Assembly: GCA_031271125.1 (NCBI GenBank)
Contig: JAISWH010000170.1
Coordinates: 1-38,085, forward strand
Length of the DNA: 38,085 nucleotides
Source: Dysgonamonadaceae bacterium
GTDB lineage: Bacteria > Bacteroidota > Bacteroidia > Bacteroidales > Azobacteroidaceae
Direction: 5' to 3'
The notes beneath the pieces are model-generated. The model saw only the letters and a program-made list of their open reading frames with translations. It was not told the origin of the DNA and did no database searches. Position 1 is the first letter of the stretch, and each line of letters begins with the position of its first letter. Below, piece after piece: positions 17,756 to 25,370 of this stretch. Made by a program: the position numbers and the translations under genes.

Positions 17756-20686
17756 TCAGAATCTGTAAACCAAACCGGTACGGCAATTTATTCCGTTGTA
17801 TTGCAAGGAATAAACCCTGTTTTTATTTCCAAAATAATTGTAATATTCGTTGTCAAGTACATTGACAACTTCAATCCAGAATGTCAAATCTTTGTAAATT
17901 TTAACCGACCCATTGATATCCAATTGCCAGCGACCGTCCTGCCAGATATCGCGTTCCGAATTAGCTCCCAAAGCGACAATATAAGAACCGTTATAGTTTG
18001 ATGAAGCCTGAATCGTCAATAACTTCGTCGAATAAGCCAAAGCAAAATTCGCGCTGTGTTCGGCTTGTCCCGGAAGGCGCGTTTTACCTCTGCTGATATC
18101 GGTTGTTGCATCGGAATGAACATATGTATAATTGCTGGTAAACACCAGGTTCTTCAAATACGACGGCAAAAACGTAAGACTGGAATTGAGCGTAAGTTCA
18201 AGGCCATATACCTTAGCGGCGTCGCCGTTTTTAGTCTGGATGATTTGCCATTCGTTGTAACTGCTTGTAGGATCATTGATAATACCTTCGCTCAGATATT
18301 GAAAATCGGCGATATGTTTATAAAATACACCTCCGGAAATAAGCCCTACATTAGAAAGATATTGTTCGAAAAGCAAATCGAAATTATTGGAATAAGCGGC
18401 TTTCAAATCCGGATTCCCTACGGTTACACGTTCCAAATCCTGGGAAATATCCTGTTTCGGGACGATGTCGGTCACATTAGGTCGCGAATACCCGGTCGTC
18501 CATGCCAGACGGAAAATAGATTTGTCCGTCAGGTCATACTTGAATTGAAGATTCGGCAACAGCTTCGTATAATTTGTCGTTTTACTCACCGGTGTTGATG
18601 TAAAATCATTAAACAAACTCGGATCATCATTTTGAACAGGCGCATTGGGATTTACAAAGCGATCAATTCTGTTGGCTTTATATTTAACCGTCGTATGCTC
18701 TACCCGCAAGCCTGCAAGCATCATCAGTTTGTCGAATTGAATTTTGTTCATGATGTAGGTTGCCGTAACATCTTCCTGAGCATCGTAATAGAACAATTCA
18801 ATCGCCGCTTTCGAGAAATAGTCATTGCGAACTATGTCTCCGGCATTGGCAGGATTTGCCAAGTATTGATGAACTTTATCCATATCCGGTAATATGCCGA
18901 AAAGAATTTTTTTATGCAAAAAATCAGGAACGGAAAAGTTGTTGTTGATCATATTGCCGAGATTATTCGCTTCACTCGAATTGAAACTATAAGTCCATGT
19001 ATTGTCGGGTACATGTCCCGAATTATCCATAAATTTTCCCTTTACACCAAAGGAAAGCGTAGAAGCATAATCTTTTATAAAATAATTCTTCGACACATTC
19101 AGCCTGGCGGTAAAACTTTCCCCGCCGGTAATGGCATTGTTATTTTCTATTGTATATAAATTAAACCGGGAAACCGCGTCGGGAATTTCCGTTCCCATCG
19201 CTCCGGTAGGCGTATAGATATACTTGGAAGTCAAATACTTGGAATTAATATCCGGTACGACGCCGACAATAGTGCCTTTGGGTATCGTCACTCCATTCAC
19301 CTTTTTTCCGGCCCTCCATTCGGGATTTTGGAATCCTACCATTTCGCTGACATAATCGCGATTAGACTTTGTATAAAAAAGTCCGCCATCGATTTTCCAA
19401 TCGCCGAAAGTCGTTTCTCCGTCAAGATTAATATTTAAGTTGTCAATCTTTTCATTTTGAGTTGATACCTGCGTGATATTCCTCATTCTTTCCGAACCGA
19501 TTGAGCCGTCTTCAAGCAGTGCATAACCGGAGCCGTTGTCACGGAAACGCGTCCTGTTCCGGTAACGTATATCGTCATTTTTCCGAAGGTTATAGACCGT
19601 ACTCAGAACAAACTTTGTGTTTTTGGTCGGCGCCCAATCCAATGCGGCCGTCATCCCCTGGCGTTTGGATTCCCGGGACTGATAACGATAACGGAAATCG
19701 GTCGGCATGTATGCATCTTCCGAAATGACATTGCCCGAACTTTTTTCGGTCAGCGTATAAGGTTCCCACGCTTGCGCTTCCAGGCGGTCGTATCCGTTAT
19801 TTGTTCTGAGGAAACTATAATTGGCTGTGAAACCTAAAGTTCCGTCCGGATTCTTTTCCGTTGGGAAAAAACGTTGAGCATATCCGGCTTTTGCATTGTA
19901 AATAACCTTCTCCCTTAATCCGTTGTACCCGCTTCCCAAATCAATGGAAAAACGGGGCTTAAGCGTGCGGGCGGTACTGGTTCGCATATTGATTACACCG
20001 GAAATGGCGTCCCCATCGTTAGAAGGAAGCAAAGTCTTCTGAACCTCCAAAGAAGAAAGAATATCCGAAGGAATCACGTCCAAAGCTTCGTTTCGCCGGC
20101 CGTCTTCCTGGCTACCCATAATTTGTTCGCCGTTCACATTGATATTGGTAAAATTCGCAGGCGTACCGCGTAACTGAACATTTGTCCCGTCGGTCGTTAC
20201 CCCGCCGAGCCGTTTCAAAGCATCCGATACATTCGGGTCGGGAAACCGGCCGATTTGGTCGGCCGAAATCACCTGCAACATATTGTCAGCCATTTTTTGC
20301 TGGTTCAAAGCACGTTGTTGTCCGCCGACAATGGTAGAAATGACCACTTCTTTGATTGATAAAGTGTTTTCGTCAAGTTCAAAATTCAGAATCACATTCT
20401 TGTCGGCAATAATCCGTACTTTTTGGACTACCGTCACAAATCCCAGATAATTGACTTCAATTTCAACTTCCCCTGCAGGAATACCCCGAAGAATATAACT
20501 GCCTTCCAAGTCCGTGGCAACTCCTAATGTCGTGTTTTTCACGGTAATAGCAGCTCCCGGCAATGTCGCTCCAGTATTGTCTTTCACAATTCCGGACAGA
20601 TTTCCTTTACCTTGCGCATAAGAAGACGTGACAAGCCCAAAACTCATCACAATAACTGATAACAATAGAAAAAAACAGTTTCTCAT
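17756..20686 (-). CDS. TonB-dependent outer-membrane receptor (TIGR01782-like) with N-terminal carboxypeptidase-regulatory-like domain
   Basis: This 976-residue protein has a signal peptide (MRNCFFLLLSVIVMSFGLVTSSYAQ), a CarboxypepD_reg-like domain (about 28-110, GIVKDNTGATLPGAAITVKN), a plug domain, and a beta-barrel ending in GLVYRF with the terminal aromatic typical of barrel insertion. The plug carries RFPDPNVSDALKRLGGV, LRGTPANFTNINVNGE and SNDGDAISGVINM. This series resembles the Xanthomonas/Caulobacter-type receptors (TIGR01782) more than SusC. No susD gene is next to it; its neighbours are nagB-like (14 bp upstream) and exuT-like. It presumably imports oligosaccharides produced by the locus enzymes, powered by TonB-ExbBD encoded elsewhere. 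Confidence 0.88.
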   Translation of the reverse strand: MRNCFFLLLSVIVMSFGLVTSSYAQGKGNLSGIVKDNTGATLPGAAITVKNTTLGVATDLEGSYILRGIPAGEVEIEVNYLGFVTVVQKVRIIADKNVILNFELDENTLSIKEVVISTIVGGQQRALNQQKMADNMLQVISADQIGRFPDPNVSDALKRLGGVTTDGTNVQLRGTPANFTNINVNGEQIMGSQEDGRRNEALDVIPSDILSSLEVQKTLLPSNDGDAISGVINMRTSTARTLKPRFSIDLGSGYNGLREKVIYNAKAGYAQRFFPTEKNPDGTLGFTANYSFLRTNNGYDRLEAQAWEPYTLTEKSSGNVISEDAYMPTDFRYRYQSRESKRQGMTAALDWAPTKNTKFVLSTVYNLRKNDDIRYRNRTRFRDNGSGYALLEDGSIGSERMRNITQVSTQNEKIDNLNINLDGETTFGDWKIDGGLFYTKSNRDYVSEMVGFQNPEWRAGKKVNGVTIPKGTIVGVVPDINSKYLTSKYIYTPTGAMGTEIPDAVSRFNLYTIENNNAITGGESFTARLNVSKNYFIKDYASTLSFGVKGKFMDNSGHVPDNTWTYSFNSSEANNLGNMINNNFSVPDFLHKKILFGILPDMDKVHQYLANPANAGDIVRNDYFSKAAIELFYYDAQEDVTATYIMNKIQFDKLMMLAGLRVEHTTVKYKANRIDRFVNPNAPVQNDDPSLFNDFTSTPVSKTTNYTKLLPNLQFKYDLTDKSIFRLAWTTGYSRPNVTDIVPKQDISQDLERVTVGNPDLKAAYSNNFDLLFEQYLSNVGLISGGVFYKHIADFQYLSEGIINDPTSSYNEWQIIQTKNGDAAKVYGLELTLNSSLTFLPSYLKNLVFTSNYTYVHSDATTDISRGKTRLPGQAEHSANFALAYSTKLLTIQASSNYNGSYIVALGANSERDIWQDGRWQLDINGSVKIYKDLTFWIEVVNVLDNEYYNYFGNKNRVYSLQYNGINCRTGLVYRF

Positions 20687-20700
20687 AAACCACTTAAATT

Positions 20701-21477
20701 TTAAAGTTTTAACAATTTTGCAGCATCTATATCTAAAAAAAGCGTTACATTCGGATGTCTCCGAAGTATAGAAGCCGGACAGGTTTCGGAAACCGGTCCG
20801 TAGATCATATCATAAACAGCTTTCGCTTTACGTTCGGTCGGAACAATCCCAACAATGTACCTGCACGACATCAGTGCAGGAATGGTGAGTGTCAGCGCCT
20901 GACGCGGAACTTCATTTATGCCGGAAAATTCGCCGTCGTTTACTTGCTGTTGCCGGCATATATCATCAAGTGTCGTTTCCCTTACCCAGCGGGGATCCGT
21001 AAAGCTCGCCTCATGCGGATCGTTAAACGCAATATGCCCGTTTTCGCCGATACCCAAACTGACAATATCCAGCGAGGCTTCCTTTAATAAAGCTTCATAA
21101 CGGGCACATTCCGCCGAAATATCATCCGCATCGGATTGCACATAATTGACCTTTCGGAACGGTCTTTTGGAAAAAATCGCTTTCCTGAGAAAATTCCCGA
21201 AATTTTGCGGCGCATCCTTCCCCAGACTCATGTATTCATCCATGTGGAAAGCCTCAATCCGGTCAAAATCAATATCATTGTCTTGCGAGAGTATTTCCAG
21301 AAAGTCATTTTGGGAACGTGCGGCTGCAAAAACAGAGCGGATAAACGCCTGTTTTTCCAGCATCCGTTGTACGTGAGATTTGTAGCAATGATAAGCCGCC
21401 AACCCCATTCCGGCCCGGGAACCGTACACGTAAACTTGTAATTCGTCGATTTTAAAACTTTGAATAGCTTGATTCAT
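20701..21477 (-). CDS. NagB-family amino-sugar 6-phosphate deaminase/isomerase (variant active site)
   Basis: Members convert glucosamine 6-phosphate to fructose 6-phosphate and ammonia in the cytoplasm. The 258-residue length fits. Two family motifs are visible: FHMDEYMSLG, with the proton-transfer Asp, and LGIGENGHIAFNDPHEASF. In E. coli NagB the second motif is GNDGHIAFNEP. Here the base Asp is Asn, which is seen in some other NagB proteins, the His is kept, and the Glu is Asp. The gene overlaps the upstream GH28 gene by 4 bp (ATGA), so they are translationally coupled. Galactosamine-6-phosphate isomerase activity (AgaI-type, same superfamily) is a real alternative. Its presence shows that the imported glycan contains an amino sugar. 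No deacetylase (NagA) or kinase gene is in the window. Confidence 0.82.
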   Translation of the reverse strand: MNQAIQSFKIDELQVYVYGSRAGMGLAAYHCYKSHVQRMLEKQAFIRSVFAAARSQNDFLEILSQDNDIDFDRIEAFHMDEYMSLGKDAPQNFGNFLRKAIFSKRPFRKVNYVQSDADDISAECARYEALLKEASLDIVSLGIGENGHIAFNDPHEASFTDPRWVRETTLDDICRQQQVNDGEFSGINEVPRQALTLTIPALMSCRYIVGIVPTERKAKAVYDMIYGPVSETCPASILRRHPNVTLFLDIDAAKLLKL

Positions 21478-24104
21478 TTCTGTGTATTATTATATTTTAG
21501 TTGATAATAAGCAGATAAGAAACGAAGTCCGAACGAAGTTCCTACATCCCTGTGTGTAAGCCAGATAGACCCGTTTTTCATACGCATACGCGTGTTTACG
21601 ACGCCGCTCCTGAGATTGGGATCGGAATGATCGACAGCATAACGATTGTTTAAAATCCAATGCACACTGCGTTCTACAGCCGGAAGAAATTCCGGATACC
21701 CATAACCGGCTAAACGAATCCATACAATACCGGCAAAGGCTACCGCCGATCCGCAAATCGAACCTTTGTCGGATGGTTTTCCATCTGTGTAATTCACATA
21801 ATAAATAGTGCCGTCTTTCTTTTGCGCTTTCATATAAGTACGCGCAGTGATTGCCGCCGCTTCGAGATATTTCCGGTCTTTCGTCAATTCGTAGGCTTCC
21901 AGCAAAGACTCGGCATACCATAAATTAAAACGAGGATGGAACGATGCATCTTCCTGATGATTAGGCATGTAACGCATCCAAATCCCATCCTTATCCTGTT
22001 TTTCAATCAAGGAATTACACAGAAGGATATGGGCGTCTTTAAATTTCCTTTCGTGTGTAAATTCATAAGCATCTTTGAATGGCGAGCCTTCCGTATTCGG
22101 ACGGGAAACATCTTCCAAGGTCTGCGATTCCTTATCTTTATAAAAGGGACTGTTTTCTTTCACCACCTCGCCGGTCTTCAGGTCTACCAAGTCGTAGCAT
22201 ACGCCTTTTTCCGGATAATACATATTTTCCAATAACCAGCGCGACGACGAAACGGCTACTTTTGCGTATTTCATATCGCCTGTGACACGGCTTAATTCAT
22301 AGACGCCCGGCAAACCGTCGGAAGTCGTGGCAAACACAATACAGTCGTTCCCTATGACATCCCCATGCGTGGCGGCAACCATTCCTTTGAAGCGGGGATT
22401 ATCTTTGATTTCCAAGTTAATCCACCAGTCGCCGGCTCTTTTAGCAGCGGCCAAAGCTCGCTTGTTCCCGCTTACTTTGTAGCCTTCCAGCAAACCCAGA
22501 ATCAATTGCCCCGTATGCCACGGTTCTTCGTAAGGATACCATTTTCCGTCAATTGTATTATAATCGCAACGGGATTTCCCATCGTCGTCCAACAATACAT
22601 TCGAAGCATAGTCGATACATTCGTTAATTGCCTTCAAAAGCTCATCCGCTTCGGGGGTTTGAGCCTGTAGCGGCAAAATAGAAACAGTAGAATTTTTAAG
22701 CGTTTTGACTGTTCCGGAACCTTTCGCTCCGTAGACCGATATATCCCGGATACTCCCTTCCTGCACATCATCGCAGACAATAGCCGGACGGCTATCAGCC
22801 GCTTGAAGCTCAAAAGAAAGCCCTTGTAAATAAATATGGTTTGCGTGCCGGACGTATAAACCGAATGCCGGTAAGAGGCCAAACATCGTGGATTCCGGAT
22901 AAAGCTCCGGAAGTTCTTCAACCCGTTTCCCGCTAAAATCATCGCTTACATTGCCGGGACAAAAGAAACGAATATTCGTCAAGCTAACTCCTTCTATTTT
23001 ACCTTCGGGAATACCGCTGATACTGCAACCGACAGGCGAAGAGGCTTTAGCTATAATATTGCTCAACAGGATGTTGCGCATTTTCCCTACGGAAGGTTCC
23101 GGCGCCTCGTCAAAATGTTTGCGCGCCCGGTTGCCCAAACGTATAAATATAGGTACGCGCGGCCCGTCGATACTGATGTTGGAAATTACAACATTTTCCA
23201 TAATTCCGCCATCAACCATTTCCAAGGCAAGGCCGCATATCCCTTCGGGAAATCCGGTTAGCGCCGTCGTATGGGCAGACTTCCGAATCACGCAATTGCT
23301 GATCGTAATGTTACGAAAACCGGCGGTTGTTTCCGTCCCGAACTTAATCGCATTGCAATGGCTACTGATCACACAATCCGAAACGACGATATTCTCGCTT
23401 ATCCTGTCCGAAGTGCTTTTGAATGTAATCCCGTCATCGTCGGCATCCCCGACAACACCGGTAATCACAACATCTTTACATCCGTCGATATCCATCAAAT
23501 CATTGTTTTTATTCGAATGATTATAGACTTTAATTCCCTCAATCCTCAGATTTTCGCACCGGATATAGGACTGCATCCACATGGCGGAATTTCTCAATTC
23601 TATGTCGCGGATACATACATTTTTACATCCGGCAACCCATAGTAAATAGGGACGGTTACGGTAACGGTCGGGCTTCACCGTTGTTTTTACCGGAAAAGCG
23701 CTTCCACGGCCATCAATGATTCCTTGTCCTTCTATCGTAATATTATTGACATGATGGGCAATAATCAACGAACGGTCCACCCAGGTATCTCCATAAAAAC
23801 GAAAGTCGACTTTTGTCTGCGGATAATCCGCCAGGTCGGTGGAACCCAGCAGACAAGCATTTTTTTCGAGCAGTATACCGGTGTTTTCTTTCAGGAAAAG
23901 CGTACCGGTAACGAAATTCCCGGCAGGAATTACAACCCGGCCTCCTTGCTTCGAACTTTCATCTATCGCAGCCTGAATGGCAGCCGTACACACTGTATGA
24001 CCATCGGCAACAGCTCCATAAGAGGTGATATTGTAATCAGCAGCTGTTACAAAATTCACTTGAAACATACAAATTCCAAACAGAAATTGCAGCATTTTTT
24101 CCAT
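21474..24104 (-). CDS. GH28 polygalacturonase-family enzyme fused to an alpha/alpha-toroid domain
   Basis: This is an 876-residue secreted protein (signal about 1-22, ending VTAAD). Residues about 22-470 are a right-handed beta-helix of the GH28 type: YNITSYGAVADGHTVCTAAIQAAIDE at the start, GRVVIPAGNFVTGTLFLKENT, NNDLMDIDGCKDV, DADDDGITFKS (paired Asp), and SHCNAIKFGTETTAGFRNI in place of the usual GHG...RIK region. GH28 enzymes hydrolyse galacturonan-type bonds; the variant C-terminal motif suggests a different uronide or exo-acting specificity. Residues about 485-870 form a helical toroid with repeated WW and aromatic turns (YEEPWHTGQLILGLLEGYK, FNLWYAESLLEAYEL), similar to six-hairpin glycosidases, GlcA epimerases or lyases. 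It is the first gene of the operon, about 110 bp from the predicted promoter. Confidence 0.85.
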   Translation of the reverse strand: MEKMLQFLFGICMFQVNFVTAADYNITSYGAVADGHTVCTAAIQAAIDESSKQGGRVVIPAGNFVTGTLFLKENTGILLEKNACLLGSTDLADYPQTKVDFRFYGDTWVDRSLIIAHHVNNITIEGQGIIDGRGSAFPVKTTVKPDRYRNRPYLLWVAGCKNVCIRDIELRNSAMWMQSYIRCENLRIEGIKVYNHSNKNNDLMDIDGCKDVVITGVVGDADDDGITFKSTSDRISENIVVSDCVISSHCNAIKFGTETTAGFRNITISNCVIRKSAHTTALTGFPEGICGLALEMVDGGIMENVVISNISIDGPRVPIFIRLGNRARKHFDEAPEPSVGKMRNILLSNIIAKASSPVGCSISGIPEGKIEGVSLTNIRFFCPGNVSDDFSGKRVEELPELYPESTMFGLLPAFGLYVRHANHIYLQGLSFELQAADSRPAIVCDDVQEGSIRDISVYGAKGSGTVKTLKNSTVSILPLQAQTPEADELLKAINECIDYASNVLLDDDGKSRCDYNTIDGKWYPYEEPWHTGQLILGLLEGYKVSGNKRALAAAKRAGDWWINLEIKDNPRFKGMVAATHGDVIGNDCIVFATTSDGLPGVYELSRVTGDMKYAKVAVSSSRWLLENMYYPEKGVCYDLVDLKTGEVVKENSPFYKDKESQTLEDVSRPNTEGSPFKDAYEFTHERKFKDAHILLCNSLIEKQDKDGIWMRYMPNHQEDASFHPRFNLWYAESLLEAYELTKDRKYLEAAAITARTYMKAQKKDGTIYYVNYTDGKPSDKGSICGSAVAFAGIVWIRLAGYGYPEFLPAVERSVHWILNNRYAVDHSDPNLRSGVVNTRMRMKNGSIWLTHRDVGTSFGLRFLSAYYQLKYNNTQK

Positions 24105-24156
24105 GATATTTCCGTGTTAATATTAAATTCTGTTGTATATTTTATATGTAATAATC

Positions 24157-24178
24157 TGTTTATAAAATATTTATAACA
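24157..24178. promoter_or_regulatory. Imperfect AT-rich palindrome, possible operator of the LacI-type regulator
   Basis: TGTTTATAAA, a short centre, and TTTATAACA form an imperfect inverted repeat with one extra base in the left arm. It lies downstream of the predicted start of the large operon, between that promoter and the GH28 start codon. Its position would suit repression, but LacI-family operators usually have a central CG, which is absent here, so the assignment is tentative. Confidence 0.25.
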
Positions 24179-24214
24179 AATCAAATTACCGTGCTTTTTC
24201 CGTGTACTTTTCAA

Positions 24215-24245
24215 CAAAGATATATATAATAATTTAAAATACAAC
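24215..24245 (-). promoter_or_regulatory. Promoter of the seven-gene polysaccharide operon
   Basis: On the minus strand TATCTTTG (24222-24215) fits the -7 element, and GTTG (24245-24242), one base off TTTG, sits 19 nt upstream. The predicted mRNA leader before the GH28 ATG (24104) is about 100 nt. Confidence 0.55.
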
Positions 24246-24262
24246 AATATTTTAAGAAAAAA

Positions 24263-24293
24263 TTGCACAATTTGCAAAATAACTCTATATTTG
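24263..24293 (+). promoter_or_regulatory. Promoter of the LacI-type regulator gene
   Basis: TTGC at 24263-24266 and TATATTTG at 24286-24293 are 19 nt apart, a good Bacteroides-type promoter. The TTG used by the ORF track as a start (24291) lies inside the -7 element and cannot be in the mRNA. This settles the true start as the ATG at 24318. The promoter is back to back with that of the large operon. Confidence 0.6.
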
Positions 24294-24317
24294 CAGCATA
24301 AATGCAAGGATAGTGAA

Positions 24318-25370
24318 ATGGCAAAAAAAAACAGAATAAAAGATATTGCCGAATTAGCCGGCGTTTCGGTTGGGACAGTCGATCGTATTATCCATAACCG
24401 GGGAGACGTTTCGCTCGGTAGCCGTGTGAAAGTTGAAAAAGTTTTAGCGGAAATAAACTATTCGGATCGTTTATCCACTTATCTACCTGAATATAAAGGT
24501 CAGGTCAAACTGTTGATTATATTGCCCCAGCACACGTCCGGAGAATATTGGGAATCCATCGAAAAAGGGATTAACACAGCCGTACGGGATTTTGCCAATG
24601 TCAAATTGAAAATTAAATATCTGTATTACGACCAGTTTAATTTATATTCCTGCCGGCAAGTTTTTGACGAAGCGCTGACAATCCGGGCGAATGGCGTGAT
24701 CATAGGCCCTTCGTTTTATGACGAAACCGTACTTTTTGCTAATCAGCTTTTCCTGAAAAATATCCCTTATGTCTTTGTAGATACAATAGTCAATAATACC
24801 AAGCCGCTCGCATTTTTCGGACCTCATCCGTTTCAGACCGGCACGGTTCAGGCAAAATTACTTACGACCGTTTTAGAACCCGGAAAAGACATTGTTCTTT
24901 TTCAAGCAAAAAGAATCGGCGATGCAACTTCGGTTCAATCTTTAAGCCGGTCATACGGATTCATGTCGTATCTCAAAGAACATGATCCGGAAATAAAAGT
25001 ATTTTCCGCCTTGTATGACAATGCCGATAAAAACGAAAACAGAAAACTTATGGAACAGTTCTTCGCGGAACATTCCAACATCGGCGGCGCCGTTGTTTTC
25101 GACACAAGAGCATACGTCATAGCGGAATATTTAAAAACACAGAACATACCGCATATCAAACTGATTGGCTACGGAACCGATAAACAAAACATTACCGACC
25201 TGAAAGAGGGCTATATCGACTTCCTGATATCCGAAAGACCCGAATATCAAGGTTATTCGTCAATAAAAGTAATTCTCGAATATTTGTTGTGCAATAAAAC
25301 CGTCAATGTAGAAAATTATACGCCTATTGATATCCTTATTAAAGAAACTGTTGATTTTTATTTGGTTTAA
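24318..25370 (+). CDS. LacI-family transcriptional regulator
   Basis: This is a DNA-binding regulator with an N-terminal helix-turn-helix ([27 protein letters not shown], about residues 4-30) and a periplasmic-binding-protein-like sugar domain (about 60-350). The start is the ATG at 24318 ([13 protein letters not shown], 350 residues), because the track start is inside the promoter. The hinge region lacks the usual long LacI hinge helix sequence but has the [11 protein letters not shown] form common in Bacteroidota members. The ligand-binding half resembles the ribose-binding type ([21 protein letters not shown]). It is divergent from the polysaccharide operon, and the shared 213-bp gap makes it the likely regulator, responding to a sugar or sugar phosphate released by the pathway. 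Its stop overlaps the convergent ilvD stop by 4 bp. Confidence 0.9.
   Translation: MAKKNRIKDIAELAGVSVGTVDRIIHNRGDVSLGSRVKVEKVLAEINYSDRLSTYLPEYKGQVKLLIILPQHTSGEYWESIEKGINTAVRDFANVKLKIKYLYYDQFNLYSCRQVFDEALTIRANGVIIGPSFYDETVLFANQLFLKNIPYVFVDTIVNNTKPLAFFGPHPFQTGTVQAKLLTTVLEPGKDIVLFQAKRIGDATSVQSLSRSYGFMSYLKEHDPEIKVFSALYDNADKNENRKLMEQFFAEHSNIGGAVVFDTRAYVIAEYLKTQNIPHIKLIGYGTDKQNITDLKEGYIDFLISERPEYQGYSSIKVILEYLLCNKTVNVENYTPIDILIKETVDFYLV

Noticed and set aside
17756-20686. Canonical SusC of a PUL
   Set aside because: No SusD is adjacent and the plug motifs fit the TIGR01782-type receptors better.
24291-24317. TTG start of the LacI-type regulator in the ORF track
   Set aside because: The TTG is part of the -7 promoter element TATATTTG, so it would not be transcribed; MAKKNR at 24318 is the natural start.
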